This document shows positions 9,317 to 18,016 of a stretch of 64,000 nucleotides of DNA, piece after piece. The notes below the pieces were generated by a model that made no database searches, was not told the DNA's origin, and was given only the letters and a program-made list of their open reading frames with translations. Source of the DNA: Methanobacteriota archaeon. GTDB taxonomy: Archaea; Thermoplasmatota; Thermoplasmata; Thermoplasmatales; ARK-15. A program made the translations under genes and the position numbers. The DNA is taken from assembly GCA_009758405.1 (NCBI GenBank), contig WSBC01000016.1, positions 62,001 to 126,000 on the forward strand. Reading direction: 5' to 3'. Positions within the stretch are counted from its first letter, which is position 1. Every line of letters begins with the position of its first letter.

Positions 9317-9590
9317 GTGAAAATATTACCTTTAATAAAATCCATAGGATATAAAAAAGAAAAATATTCCTAGGCCATATAGTTATTATTTTTTCTATAA
9401 TTGATTTTATTCATTTAGCAAAGATCTTTATCCTTATATTTGTGTTTTAAATCAATAATTTTGTAAAGCTTGCACTTAATTTTACCTAACCCAATGAAAG
9501 GCTAAAAGGACCATCAAGTGAAGCAATGATCCAATCAAAAGATAGGGAGCAGATGATGATAAGTAGGATCTTTTAAATAGAATTTATATG
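9317..9590 (+). mobile_element. Deletion derivative of the tnpB element (copy 1)
   Basis: This is a non-autonomous relic of the same element as 24356-25766. The left part (about 9427-9482) matches the leader and first codons of that tnpB gene, with the start ATG changed to AAG. It then jumps directly to the conserved 3' block (about 9487-9580, AATGAAAGGCTAAAAGGACC and onward). The whole middle of the gene is missing. The left boundary is set by a GTGAAAAT motif near 9317 like that of copy 2, and the right boundary is approximate. Nothing else is recognisable in the gap between tRNA-Arg and the ABC permease gene. Confidence 0.65.
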
Positions 9591-9664
9591 ATGTCATTTA
9601 ACTATATCTCAGTTCCATGTAATTAATGTAACTTTTTTCATTTGATATTCTTATATGTAAGGCT

Positions 9665-10417
9665 TTAACTTAAGCGTTTTGCAAGAGTTTTTTCGTGCAA
9701 CTTTATTGTTGCAAAAGTGAATACTACTGTGAAGGCAATGAGCGCTAAAAAATCTAGTGCCAGCGGGTAAAAGCCGTTGTTTATGAATAATTTCCATACC
9801 ATGTCTGTGAAGTATGTTAATGGAGAAATTGAGGCTATGGCTTTTCCCCAGTAAGGAAGCTGTGCCACTGGTATAAAAACTCCACTTAAGAAGACTAATG
9901 GAAACTTGACAAGGGATGATAACATCATTGACGTTGCTGGTATGTCTGTTGGTGGATAAGCAGAAAGCAATACGCTTAAAGCTGCAAAGCATAAAGTAGC
10001 GATTATTAAGCCGAGAAGGAGTATTATGAAGTTTAGTGGCTGAATCCCCCAAAACAATGTTAAAGCAAGCGGAATAACAGAGATAATAAGGCCGAAGATA
10101 AAGGATGAGAGCATATCCCCAACTATAATTGTCCCTATAGCAACTGGGCGTGATAAAAGCATTTCAAGAGTTTTTGAACGGGTCTCCCAAGGTACAATTG
10201 AAGGCCCAACAGCTGTGGCTGTAAAAAATGTTGTCATGCCAATTAGTCCTGGTAAAGTCTCTTTAAGCGGTATGTTTCGCCCAATATAGAAGGCTAAAGC
10301 CAAAAAAAGTGGAAAAACAAGCCCAAAGAGTATGACTGGTCCCTTTGAATAGTAAATTTTAATGTTCTTTTCAGCTATAACGAGGGAACGCTTAAACTGT
10401 TCTGTGAATGTGTTCAT
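9665..10417 (-). CDS. ABC-2 type transporter permease
   Basis: This is a 250-residue membrane protein with six hydrophobic segments and the ABC-2 layout: a short cytoplasmic N-terminus, GPVILFGLVFPLFLALAF as the first segment, and an ETRSKTLEMLLSRPV coupling loop. A late amphipathic stretch near SISPLTYFTDMVWKL is typical of drug or polysaccharide exporters. It overlaps the upstream ATPase gene by 4 bases, so it is part of the PadR-ATPase-permease operon. CGC and CGT arginine codons appear here, unlike neighbouring core genes that use AGG/AGA, which suggests acquisition from another archaeon. The substrate is unknown. Confidence 0.88.
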   Translation of the reverse strand: MNTFTEQFKRSLVIAEKNIKIYYSKGPVILFGLVFPLFLALAFYIGRNIPLKETLPGLIGMTTFFTATAVGPSIVPWETRSKTLEMLLSRPVAIGTIIVGDMLSSFIFGLIISVIPLALTLFWGIQPLNFIILLLGLIIATLCFAALSVLLSAYPPTDIPATSMMLSSLVKFPLVFLSGVFIPVAQLPYWGKAIASISPLTYFTDMVWKLFINNGFYPLALDFLALIAFTVVFTFATIKLHEKTLAKRLS

Positions 10418-11352
10418 TGGATGATCGCCTCCTTACTGCTTATGAGTTTTATGAATACGTCCTCTAAGGATGGCATCATTGTGTTTAGGCTAAAAATGCG
10501 TAGATTATTTTCTTTGGCATACTCAACTAAAAATTCTATTACAGTGGGTGGGTCAGCTGTATAAATGTAAACTTTATTGCCTTTAGAAACAGCTTTGGTA
10601 ATGCTTGGATTTTTTGAAAATTCCTGCAAGTTTATGTTTTTATTGAATGCTACTTCGATGTATTGAAGTTCCATACTTTGGGCTCTTAGGTTTTCAGGAG
10701 TGTCTACGGCTGCTATTTTTCCATGGTTTATTATGGCTATTCTATGGCAAAGTTGGTTTGCTTCATCCATGTTATGGGTTGATATGAAAATAGTTTTACC
10801 ATCTTTATTGTACTGAGTTATTTTTTCCCGTAGGAGTCTTGCACTTTCAACATCAAGACCAGATGTTGGCTCATCCAAAAAAAGTAGCTCTGGATCATTA
10901 ACCAAAGCCATGCATAGTAGTAGCCTCTGTTTCATTCCTTTGGAGAATCCTTTGACAAGCCTGTCCTTAACTTCATATAGTCCGAATTCTTTTAAAAGGT
11001 TTGTGGCGTTTTCTTTGAGTTTTTGTGGTGGCATTCCGTAAAGCTTGCCTATTAAGATTATGTTTTCCCAAGCTGTAAGATCCACATAAGCGTTTGAAAC
11101 TTCTGGAACTACTCCTATATGCTGCTTTGCCTCAATGGGGTTTTTCAAAATATCAAAACCCATCACAAACGCTTTTCCCCCGTCAGGCTTTATTAAGCCC
11201 GTTAATATTCTAACGGTTGTTGATTTGCCAGCTCCATTTGGTCCTAAAAAGCCGAAAATTTGACCTTTTTCAACTTCGAAGCTTATGTGGTTTAATGCTA
11301 TTACATTATCATAATGTTTTGTCAAATCTTGAACCGATATTGCATTATACAT
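10414..11352 (-). CDS. ABC transporter ATP-binding protein (multidrug type)
   Basis: This is the ATPase partner of the ABC-2 permease downstream. Walker A GPNGAGKST, the signature FSKGMKQRL (a variant of LSGGQ), Walker B LLFLDEPTSGLD and the switch histidine in FISTHNMDEA are all present. A C-terminal domain of about 90 residues follows (ELQYIEVAF onward), as in CcmA/DrrA-type exporter ATPases. A start at 11388 is possible, but the ATG at 11352 begins the domain properly (MYNAISVQDL). It overlaps the end of the PadR gene by 8 bases, which favours coupled translation. Probable export of a toxic compound, controlled by the regulator in front. Confidence 0.88.
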   Translation of the reverse strand: MYNAISVQDLTKHYDNVIALNHISFEVEKGQIFGFLGPNGAGKSTTVRILTGLIKPDGGKAFVMGFDILKNPIEAKQHIGVVPEVSNAYVDLTAWENIILIGKLYGMPPQKLKENATNLLKEFGLYEVKDRLVKGFSKGMKQRLLLCMALVNDPELLFLDEPTSGLDVESARLLREKITQYNKDGKTIFISTHNMDEANQLCHRIAIINHGKIAAVDTPENLRAQSMELQYIEVAFNKNINLQEFSKNPSITKAVSKGNKVYIYTADPPTVIEFLVEYAKENNLRIFSLNTMMPSLEDVFIKLISSKEAIIQ

Positions 11353-11755
11353 TTCCTTTTTCACCTTCTTCTTTCCCAGGTTTTTCAAAATTTTTATAAT
11401 AGAAGTTTATAAGGTCTTCAAACAGCCTTTTGCGTTTAATTATTGATGTTAACCCCATTTTTAGGGCTTCAACACCTTCGCTGGTAAGCTTGTAAACACG
11501 TCTGTCTAGCCCTCCTTCGACTTCCTCCCATTTTGACACTAGGAGACCTCGTTCCTCCATTCTTCGTAGAATTGTGTATATAGAGCCGGGTTCAAGTTTA
11601 TACCAGCCATTGCTTCTTTCTTCAATTTCTTCTAGGAGTTGGTAACCGTGCATTGGCTTTTCATAGAGAATCCTCATTATGAGGAATTGTATCCATCCCC
11701 GTTCTGGGTATTCGTGCCGGTATCCACAACCTCTTGGTCCACACATTTTAATCAA
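11345..11755 (-). CDS. PadR family transcriptional regulator
   Basis: This is a 136-residue winged-helix regulator. The PadR core is clear: ILYEKPMHGYQLLEEI, then the recognition region EPGSIYTILRRMEERGLL, then the wing WEEVEGGLDRRVYKLT. The N-terminus carries a CGPRGCG cysteine pair that could bind a metal or sense oxidation; this is inference. A start at 11746 is equally possible. It heads the leftward operon with the ABC ATPase and permease, so it most likely represses them until an exported compound binds. CGG arginine codons near its start differ from the host's AGG/AGA habit. Confidence 0.88.
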   Translation of the reverse strand: MIKMCGPRGCGYRHEYPERGWIQFLIMRILYEKPMHGYQLLEEIEERSNGWYKLEPGSIYTILRRMEERGLLVSKWEEVEGGLDRRVYKLTSEGVEALKMGLTSIIKRKRLFEDLINFYYKNFEKPGKEEGEKGNV

Positions 11756-12044
11756 AAGATAAGTAACAATGTTTTATATATAAATGTTATGCATTGAAAA
11801 TTATTTTAGATTAAAATAATTTTGTTATGCCAACATCACATTTTAATGAAAAGACATCCTGAGTAAATAATTTATAGCAGTTCTAAACTCAATGAAGTTT
11901 TCAAAAAAGCAGATACATAAAACTACTTGCCTAAAATTTAAATGATTTTTATAAGTTTCCAATATTTATCATAGCACAGCTGCATAGATACAATTTTAAA
12001 CAATAAAAATTATTTTCGCATTACTAATAAAAGCCGACACTATT

Positions 12045-12608
12045 TTATTCTTTTTTAGTTATCATGTTCAGGAATCTCTCAGTTAGGTTCCTTACATAAT
12101 CTTCAGGACTTATTTTATTGTCATTCCACCAAATAACATAACATAAAAGAGAACCAAAAAATGCCTTCCTAATGGGATCCGGGACACTTTGTTTAACGAG
12201 TTCTTCTAATTTTGAGAACATCTTGTTCATTTCCTGGAAGCACATAGTTCTTAACGCCGAATCAATCTGCTTGTATCTTTCCTTGGTTGCCATTGTCATC
12301 AGGAGTAGATTTCGCAAATCTGGATTTTCATACTTCTTTAAAAATGACAGGCCAAAATCGATAAGAAGGTCCTTTGCGCTTTTATGGTCCCTTTTGTTAA
12401 CATCAGTAATTTCTTCAACGGGAACAGATTTAATAGCAGCCTTCTCTATAAGATTGTCCTTTTTTTTATAATAGAAGAATACAGTCCCTTTGCTTACTCG
12501 AGCTTTCCTTGCAATTTCATCTATAGTTGCGAGATCATATCCTTTCTTGGAGAAAACCTTAATAGAAGCATCCAGTATTTTATCTTGCTTGTTCTCTTTT
12601 ACGTTCAT
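12045..12608 (-). CDS. TetR/AcrR family transcriptional regulator
   Basis: The N-terminal helix-turn-helix is canonical: ILDASIKVFSKKGYDLATI, then DEIARKARVSKGTVFFYY, then KKKDNLIEKA. The C-terminal two thirds are helical, the ligand and dimer domain. Three starts lie within 9 bases. I chose the ATG at 12608 because a TATA-like box (12631-12640) is centred about 27 bases upstream, the spacing of a leaderless archaeal transcript. It is divergent from the MFS gene at 12711, and a palindrome lies between their promoters. The likely role is repression of that efflux carrier and of itself, released by the transported drug. Confidence 0.88.
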   Translation of the reverse strand: MNVKENKQDKILDASIKVFSKKGYDLATIDEIARKARVSKGTVFFYYKKKDNLIEKAAIKSVPVEEITDVNKRDHKSAKDLLIDFGLSFLKKYENPDLRNLLLMTMATKERYKQIDSALRTMCFQEMNKMFSKLEELVKQSVPDPIRKAFFGSLLCYVIWWNDNKISPEDYVRNLTERFLNMITKKE

Positions 12609-12630
12609 CATTAACATAATCTAAATGAAG

Positions 12631-12640
12631 TATATAAATA
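12631..12640 (-). promoter_or_regulatory. Probable TATA box of the tetR gene
   Basis: On the minus strand this reads TATTTATATA. It is centred about 27 bases before the ATG at 12608, consistent with a leaderless message. This supports the shorter of the possible tetR starts. Confidence 0.45.
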
Positions 12641-12644
12641 AATC

Positions 12645-12674
12645 GGTCGGTCAGATAATACTGACCAGTCAGTC
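12645..12674. promoter_or_regulatory. Palindromic operator between tetR and the MFS gene
   Basis: A perfect inverted repeat GGTCAG-ATAATA-CTGACC lies at 12649-12666, inside a run of repeated GGTC/AGTC steps from 12645 to 12674 that extends the symmetry imperfectly (7 of 10 positions). It sits between the two divergent TATA-like boxes. Its right end touches the factor-B recognition position of the MFS promoter. Size and place fit a TetR dimer or double-dimer site; binding itself is inferred. Confidence 0.65.
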
Positions 12675-12680
12675 AAAACC

Positions 12681-12688
12681 TTTAAATA
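12681..12688 (+). promoter_or_regulatory. Probable TATA box of the MFS efflux gene
   Basis: TTTAAATA is centred about 26 bases before the ATG at 12711, so the transcript is probably leaderless. The palindromic operator ends a few bases upstream and would block initiation factors when occupied. Confidence 0.5.
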
Positions 12689-12710
12689 TTTATTAATAAT
12701 ACAGCTAAAT

Positions 12711-13952
12711 ATGGCAAACGATCAAAAAAGAAATTTAAGAAAAGTCGGTTTGGATTTTGGTCTGATAAGTGGAGCAGAATGGCTGATAATTATTGCTGCT
12801 TTCCTCGGTAGATACTTACTTCAATTTTATCAGACATCCATAGGATCACTGGGGTTGGCATTTGGAATGGATTCTTTTGAGATAGGAATAGGATTTGCCT
12901 TATTCACGGTTGCATTTGCATTTGCAGCCTTTGCAATGAGGAAGTTCAGGCCAAGCCAACTCAAAAGTGTTGAAATAATTTCATTGGTGTTACTTGGCAT
13001 CACAATGCCATTATATATTGTTGTCAATGGTTTTGCAGAGGTATACACACTAATGATCATTGATGGTTTCATAACAGGTCTCGTAATGGATTCGTTCATG
13101 ACAATGGCAGGAATGGCATCAAAGGATCAGTCTAAGAGGCAAGTCGAACAAGCCTCATTCTCATTCTGGGTTGCACTTGCGTTAATAGTGGCACCTTTCA
13201 CTACTGGTTATCTGCTGCACCTTGGAATCAAGGAAATATTCCTAATATTTGCAATAATGGCATTTGTTGCTATACCATTTGTAGCTTCTCTCAGGGGCAA
13301 ATATGCACTGCAATACATGGAGACAAAGGGCCATAAAGGCACAACTAGCATAGCTTCTCTTTTCAAGAACAGGCAGTTCAACTGGGCTGTCATTGCCGCA
13401 TTTGCATACACCATTCCATTCTACATAATACTCTCATATGGCGTAATATATGGTGGTATTTTAGGACTTTCAGCTACAACTGTATTCTACCTATTTGCTG
13501 CTATGTTCATTGGAGATGTGATAACAAGATTCATCATCAGGCTCAAATCTCCAATACTCAACAAAAGACCTTACATGATTTTTGCAGTAACCATAGCGCT
13601 GTTTTCTGCAGTATTTCTGGCTCTTAGCTCAGTTTCAATTGTATTCTTTATTATTGCATTCCTGATAGCTGCAATACCTGACGGAATTGCATGGACTCTC
13701 GGGCTACAGATAGCTAATACAACGTTCAAGCCTGAGGAAATAGGGACTTCGACTTCATTCTTCAGTTCATCCATGATGATAATGTCTGTCTTGATGCCTC
13801 TGGTTGGATACATGGCATCCGTAAAGTACATTGGATTCACAAAAACACTGTGGATATTTGCAGGAGTTACCGCGGTTTTCTTCATATATGAACTGCTCTT
13901 GAGGCCGAAGGCAAAAGAAAATAAATCTTTGACAGAACATACAGAATCTTAG
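12711..13952 (+). CDS. MFS transporter (probable drug efflux)
   Basis: This is a 413-residue membrane protein with about twelve transmembrane segments, a short charged N-terminus (NDQKRNLRK) and a charged tail after the last segment (RPKAKENKSL). It lacks an obvious motif A of the sugar-transporter kind but has the MFS two-halves layout with a central loop near residues 200-220 (KYALQYMETKGHKG). It is divergent from a TetR regulator and shares its operator region, the usual arrangement for an inducible exporter. Arginine codons are AGA/AGG like the core genome. A gap of about 200 AT-rich bases separates its end from the convergent solute-binding protein gene. Confidence 0.85.
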   Translation: MANDQKRNLRKVGLDFGLISGAEWLIIIAAFLGRYLLQFYQTSIGSLGLAFGMDSFEIGIGFALFTVAFAFAAFAMRKFRPSQLKSVEIISLVLLGITMPLYIVVNGFAEVYTLMIIDGFITGLVMDSFMTMAGMASKDQSKRQVEQASFSFWVALALIVAPFTTGYLLHLGIKEIFLIFAIMAFVAIPFVASLRGKYALQYMETKGHKGTTSIASLFKNRQFNWAVIAAFAYTIPFYIILSYGVIYGGILGLSATTVFYLFAAMFIGDVITRFIIRLKSPILNKRPYMIFAVTIALFSAVFLALSSVSIVFFIIAFLIAAIPDGIAWTLGLQIANTTFKPEEIGTSTSFFSSSMMIMSVLMPLVGYMASVKYIGFTKTLWIFAGVTAVFFIYELLLRPKAKENKSLTEHTES

Positions 13953-14149
13953 ACTGTGAACAAAAATGAAAGTGTGGTATGCTGGGTTGGCCAGTCTTTC
14001 CATAGTTCTGGACATTATTATCTATATATTCTATTGTCAATGAGATTTGTTTTGCATCCATATTCCCAATTAGATTTTATTTAATAAATATATGACATAG
14101 GTCATACATTATTATGAAAAATGAGATCCCCTATAAAAAAAATAAAAAA

Positions 14150-16813
14150 TTATTTGGATAAATAAAAGAAGAGTGTTGCACCACCGCCTCCGATCACTGG
14201 ATTCTCCTCAAATTGAACACCCTGTAAATAAGGGGAATAGAACCAGAACCAATTCAATTGCCTTCCATAAACGTAAAATGTATAGTTAACAGCAATTTCT
14301 TCTGCAAGATCATAGTAATGAAGTGACGATGTTTCATTAACTTGCTCTTCTCCTATTTGTATATATTTGTTCATTAATAAGATAGCAGCAGCTTCACTTG
14401 TATTAGTAATATTGAATGTCTGTGCGTTTAATTGTGCACCCAGTGGATAAGTACCACCCTCTGCATAAAAGGCGCCTACTATATCAGAAGGATAAGGATA
14501 ATCCGGTATCCATGTAGTGACATATATGGGCATTGGATTCGCATTGGGAACTTGGTATCCTATCCATTGAGAAAATGTTACATAAAGTGGTGACATCTGT
14601 ATGTTTGGATCTATTTTGTTCATTGCCTCTGCCCACATAGATGCAGCAACATAGTCAACTGTATCACCAGCATAAACAAATACAGGAATATTTATTGATA
14701 CATTGTACATACCTGATTCAAGCAAGTATTGTTTTGCTAGTGTTAAATTGTAGTAGGGGACATCAATGCCAGCCTGTTTTAATTGCTGAGGCGACAGATA
14801 CCCTGGCATACCATAAGGTATCCAACCCGTGATATGGAATGAAAAGTTCGCACCATATACAGAATTTCCACCAATTTGATTTATATAATCTGTGTAATTA
14901 AATGCATAAGCAAATGCCCTTCTCACATCTAAATTTTGGAAATATGTTGCTGGTATATGGTATTGTGCTCCAAATCCCTTCATCATTGTCGTATTAATGT
15001 TATAATTAAATGAAAACCCTAGAGTTGTCATTGATGGAAATTCATAAATTGATAACTTCCCCTGGGAAGCAAGTTTTGCCTCTTCTGGATACCAGTTAGC
15101 TGGAAGACCCGAAAGACCTGGTGTACTATATATATCAGCACCACCACTTTCAAGAATCAAATATTCTGTAGAAGGATCCTTTATCCACTCAATATATATG
15201 GTATTGTTAGCCTTATGGTCGTAACCAGGAACTCCAGGAATGGGTGTGAAATAAGGGTTTGGTACTAGGGTAACACTCTGGCCCATAATAAAATTAGATA
15301 TCATATATGGTCCAGAACCCATGGTATGCCACCTAACATAGTTATTGTAATTTGCCTCATTACTGAAATTCATATATTCATTGAATCCCTGTGGAGTGAA
15401 AGTTATTCCTGCACCGTGTGCAACAAGCCAATTATAATCAATTGTTGGGAAAAGTGCATCTGCAATATAATCAAGAAATGCAGGATCTGGCTTTAATAAA
15501 TGGAATGTTATTGATGAAGTGGTATTATCGTATGAAATAGCTTTAGTAATATTTTGGTATGATACTGCTCCCGGAGCCCAGCCACCTCCAGGCAATAAAT
15601 CCTGAGCAAGAATCCAGCCAGGCGTTCCGGGTGATCCAAGCATGAATAACAAAGCCCTCACGTAGGATGTATAAACATCCCATACTGTAAGAGGATCACC
15701 GTTTGCAAATTTAAGTCCGGACCTTATATAAAATGTATAATTTAAACCATTTGAAGAGATTCCTCCATTAGCCATAGTTGGAACATACTTGGCAATTATT
15801 GGGACAAATGATGTGACACTTGATCCATTATAGGCAACCAATGTTTCATAAACATTTGCTATAACTTCAAAACCTACCATTTCATAATCTATGTCAGGAT
15901 CAAATGAATAGGGACCTCCAGGTACATATTCAGCCACTGTAATCAAACCTGGATTTGAGACTGGTATTGAAGTCTTTAAAATGTTTGCATATGCACCAGA
16001 TGACAATATTAAGATTGTATTCACAAATGTTGTATTTTCGTATTGGCCTGATGCTATGATAGAACTAAAATCACTAAGAGGATAGTATGTAAGATTCTTG
16101 TTTCCATTATATGTTAAGGCAGTATATTTGCTAGAATTAAATGTTATAATACTGAGGGTTATAGAATAAATTCCTGGCATACTATAAGAATGTGTAATAT
16201 TATCTTTCAAAAAAATTCCTGAAGAAATGTTAAATATGGCTGGGTCAACAGTTTTAAAACCATCTCCAAAGTTCCATATATAATATCCAATGGTCCAGTT
16301 TGATGCTGTAGGTGGCTGCAAGTATGATCCTACAAGATTTATGGTTTTATTAACATAGGAGATTTGATTATTTATTATCAATGTAGGTATTGTTATCTCT
16401 GATGCCAATGAAGAGGAGATTGTAGAAGGTGTAATCGTAACTAATGGAATGTTTCCATAGTTATTAAACGTATACCCATCATAATTTGTTGTTGCAGTTA
16501 TGAGATATTTCCCTGGAGAATTGTACGTATGAAAAATTGAATATCCTCCTATGGATGGAGAATAACTTGCATTGCCAAATGTACCGTCACCAAAGTTGAA
16601 TAAAATATAGGATGGTGTACCTCCTGTAACAAAAGCTGTAATTGAAATTTGATTTCCAACTGATGTAAATGTTGTACTAGGAGCAACGGTAATATTAAGA
16701 GTTGGTGCTTTGGTTGTTTTGGTAGGTAAAATGAATATTACGCTTATTGCCGATATGATTACTACAATGGCCACAATTATTGCAATAATTGCATATATTC
16801 TCTTTTTCTCCAT
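14150..16813 (-). CDS. Membrane-anchored family 5 solute-binding protein with two PKD-like domains
   Basis: This 887-residue surface protein starts with a single hydrophobic segment (residues 7-30) behind KKR, a signal anchor. Two PKD-like beta domains follow: FNFGDGTFG with FHTYNSPGKY (about residues 40-120), and IWNFGDGFKT with HSYSMPGIYS (about 150-235). From about residue 280 the protein is a peptide/oligosaccharide-type binding protein (SBP_bac_5): FDPDIDYEMVGFEVIANVYETL, YTFYIRSGLKFANGDPLT, FHLLKPDPAFLDYIADALF, and a YFQNLDVRRAFAYAFNYTDY block. It has very many N-x-S/T sequons, suggesting heavy N-glycosylation. No permease or ATPase gene of a Dpp/Opp system is adjacent. The function is probably capture of peptides or sugars outside the membrane. 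Confidence 0.82.
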   Translation of the reverse strand: MEKKRIYAIIAIIVAIVVIISAISVIFILPTKTTKAPTLNITVAPSTTFTSVGNQISITAFVTGGTPSYILFNFGDGTFGNASYSPSIGGYSIFHTYNSPGKYLITATTNYDGYTFNNYGNIPLVTITPSTISSSLASEITIPTLIINNQISYVNKTINLVGSYLQPPTASNWTIGYYIWNFGDGFKTVDPAIFNISSGIFLKDNITHSYSMPGIYSITLSIITFNSSKYTALTYNGNKNLTYYPLSDFSSIIASGQYENTTFVNTILILSSGAYANILKTSIPVSNPGLITVAEYVPGGPYSFDPDIDYEMVGFEVIANVYETLVAYNGSSVTSFVPIIAKYVPTMANGGISSNGLNYTFYIRSGLKFANGDPLTVWDVYTSYVRALLFMLGSPGTPGWILAQDLLPGGGWAPGAVSYQNITKAISYDNTTSSITFHLLKPDPAFLDYIADALFPTIDYNWLVAHGAGITFTPQGFNEYMNFSNEANYNNYVRWHTMGSGPYMISNFIMGQSVTLVPNPYFTPIPGVPGYDHKANNTIYIEWIKDPSTEYLILESGGADIYSTPGLSGLPANWYPEEAKLASQGKLSIYEFPSMTTLGFSFNYNINTTMMKGFGAQYHIPATYFQNLDVRRAFAYAFNYTDYINQIGGNSVYGANFSFHITGWIPYGMPGYLSPQQLKQAGIDVPYYNLTLAKQYLLESGMYNVSINIPVFVYAGDTVDYVAASMWAEAMNKIDPNIQMSPLYVTFSQWIGYQVPNANPMPIYVTTWIPDYPYPSDIVGAFYAEGGTYPLGAQLNAQTFNITNTSEAAAILLMNKYIQIGEEQVNETSSLHYYDLAEEIAVNYTFYVYGRQLNWFWFYSPYLQGVQFEENPVIGGGGATLFFYLSK

Positions 16814-17149
16814 AAACTAACCTCCGAAACATTTTTATTATTTATGTAATATTTAGAATTTTTGGTACAGAATTTTTTATGTTTAGTCCCGTTTTCTTTA
16901 ACCATATAAAGCTTACTATTATTTTTATCTTTCCATATTTATTTCATCTTTCAAATTTCTATAAAAATTTCCTAGAATACTTTCTTTAGGTAATCTTCTC
17001 CAGAATGCCTCTTCTGGCGTTTGCAAGTAAAGTTTTGTATCTAAGCTTTCCCATGTTTTGCGTCTTTGAAGATTGATGAAATGTTAGGAGAATAAAATCC
17101 TTAAAACATTTCCTTCATTTATGTTTTGATATTATATTTAGTTGAGAGA
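16814..17149. other. Intergenic, AT-rich, one small hairpin
   Basis: No gene is seen here. A short inverted repeat CCAGAA-TGCCTC-TTCTGG lies at 17000-17017 and could be part of the left end of the IS110-like relic that follows. A TTG-initiated extension of that relic begins at 17126, but the family start is the ATG at 17150. Confidence 0.4.
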
Positions 17150-17659
17150 ATGAATTATGTGGGTTTAGATATACATACAGAGAATATTGTATATACTGTT
17201 TTGTCTGATGATGGAAATGAGAAAATGAGAGGAAAAATAGTAAATGATATAGAATATATCATAAAATTTCTTAGAAACTTTGAAAATGAAGATTTATTTG
17301 TAATAAAATCAACTGGATTTTACGAACCAATATATGATACAATAGAATCTAAGGGATTTAAAGTAAAGCTAGCTAATCCATTAAAGGTTAAATTAATTGC
17401 AGAATCAAGGATTAAAAATGATAAGATTGATTCAGAGATCCTTGCCAGGCTATTAAAGAATAACTAGGTACCAGAATCTTATGTACCTAATAAAAAGATC
17501 ATGGAAATAAGAAGGATTGTAAGAACTAGAATTAATTTAAAAAGGGTATCTACAAATTTTAAAAATAGGATTTATATGGAATTAAAGAGGCTAAAGATTG
17601 ATTATGATGGAAATTTATTCACATTAGAAGGTAAACATTTTTTGAGATCATTTAAATAA
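17150..17659 (+). pseudogene. IS110 family transposase, broken
   Basis: The N-terminal DEDD nuclease half of an IS110-type transposase is readable: NYVGLDIHTENIVYTVL with the first aspartate, then KSTGFYEPIYDTIE, KVKLANPLKVKLIAESRIKNDKID and ILARLLKNN. An in-frame TAG at 17465-17467 interrupts it. The same frame continues with VPESYVPNKKIMEIRRIVRTR to a TAA at 17657-17659. Normal members go on for another 200 residues with the C-terminal serine domain; here only decayed AT-rich sequence follows. It is inactive. Confidence 0.8.
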
Positions 17660-18016
17660 TTTCATGATTAACATTGATAGTTAGAAATGATGTTATTTGA
17701 AACACAAAAATAAAAATGATTCAAAGAATTTTTGAAAGAATATGCTTTGAAAAATGAAATTTATAATAGAAAAATTTCAAAATTATAGATAGATACGAAA
17801 ACAACAGAACCCATTAAATTTTTTAATTAAATAATTTTATTTTGAATAATTATTGTTTATTTTCTTTAAGCACCATATATCATAAAATTTTTCACAGTAT
17901 CATATAGATATTATAAAAAAAATTTTATTAATCGCTTAAATTCATTTTAATAAATTTTTTCTAAAATTCAGGTATTTTATTTCTTAAAATTTGTTGTTTA
18001 AATCTGTAATCTTTAT
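17660..18016. other. Decayed tail of the IS110 relic and AT-rich spacer
   Basis: No intact gene is present. Short lysine- and isoleucine-rich reading fragments up to about 17800 could be the eroded middle of the IS110 transposase. The rest is low-complexity A/T sequence. Confidence 0.4.

Noticed and set aside
17000..17017. CCAGAA/TTCTGG hairpin as a terminator or IS end
   Set aside because: A 6-base stem is common by chance and no second matching end was found around the IS110 relic.
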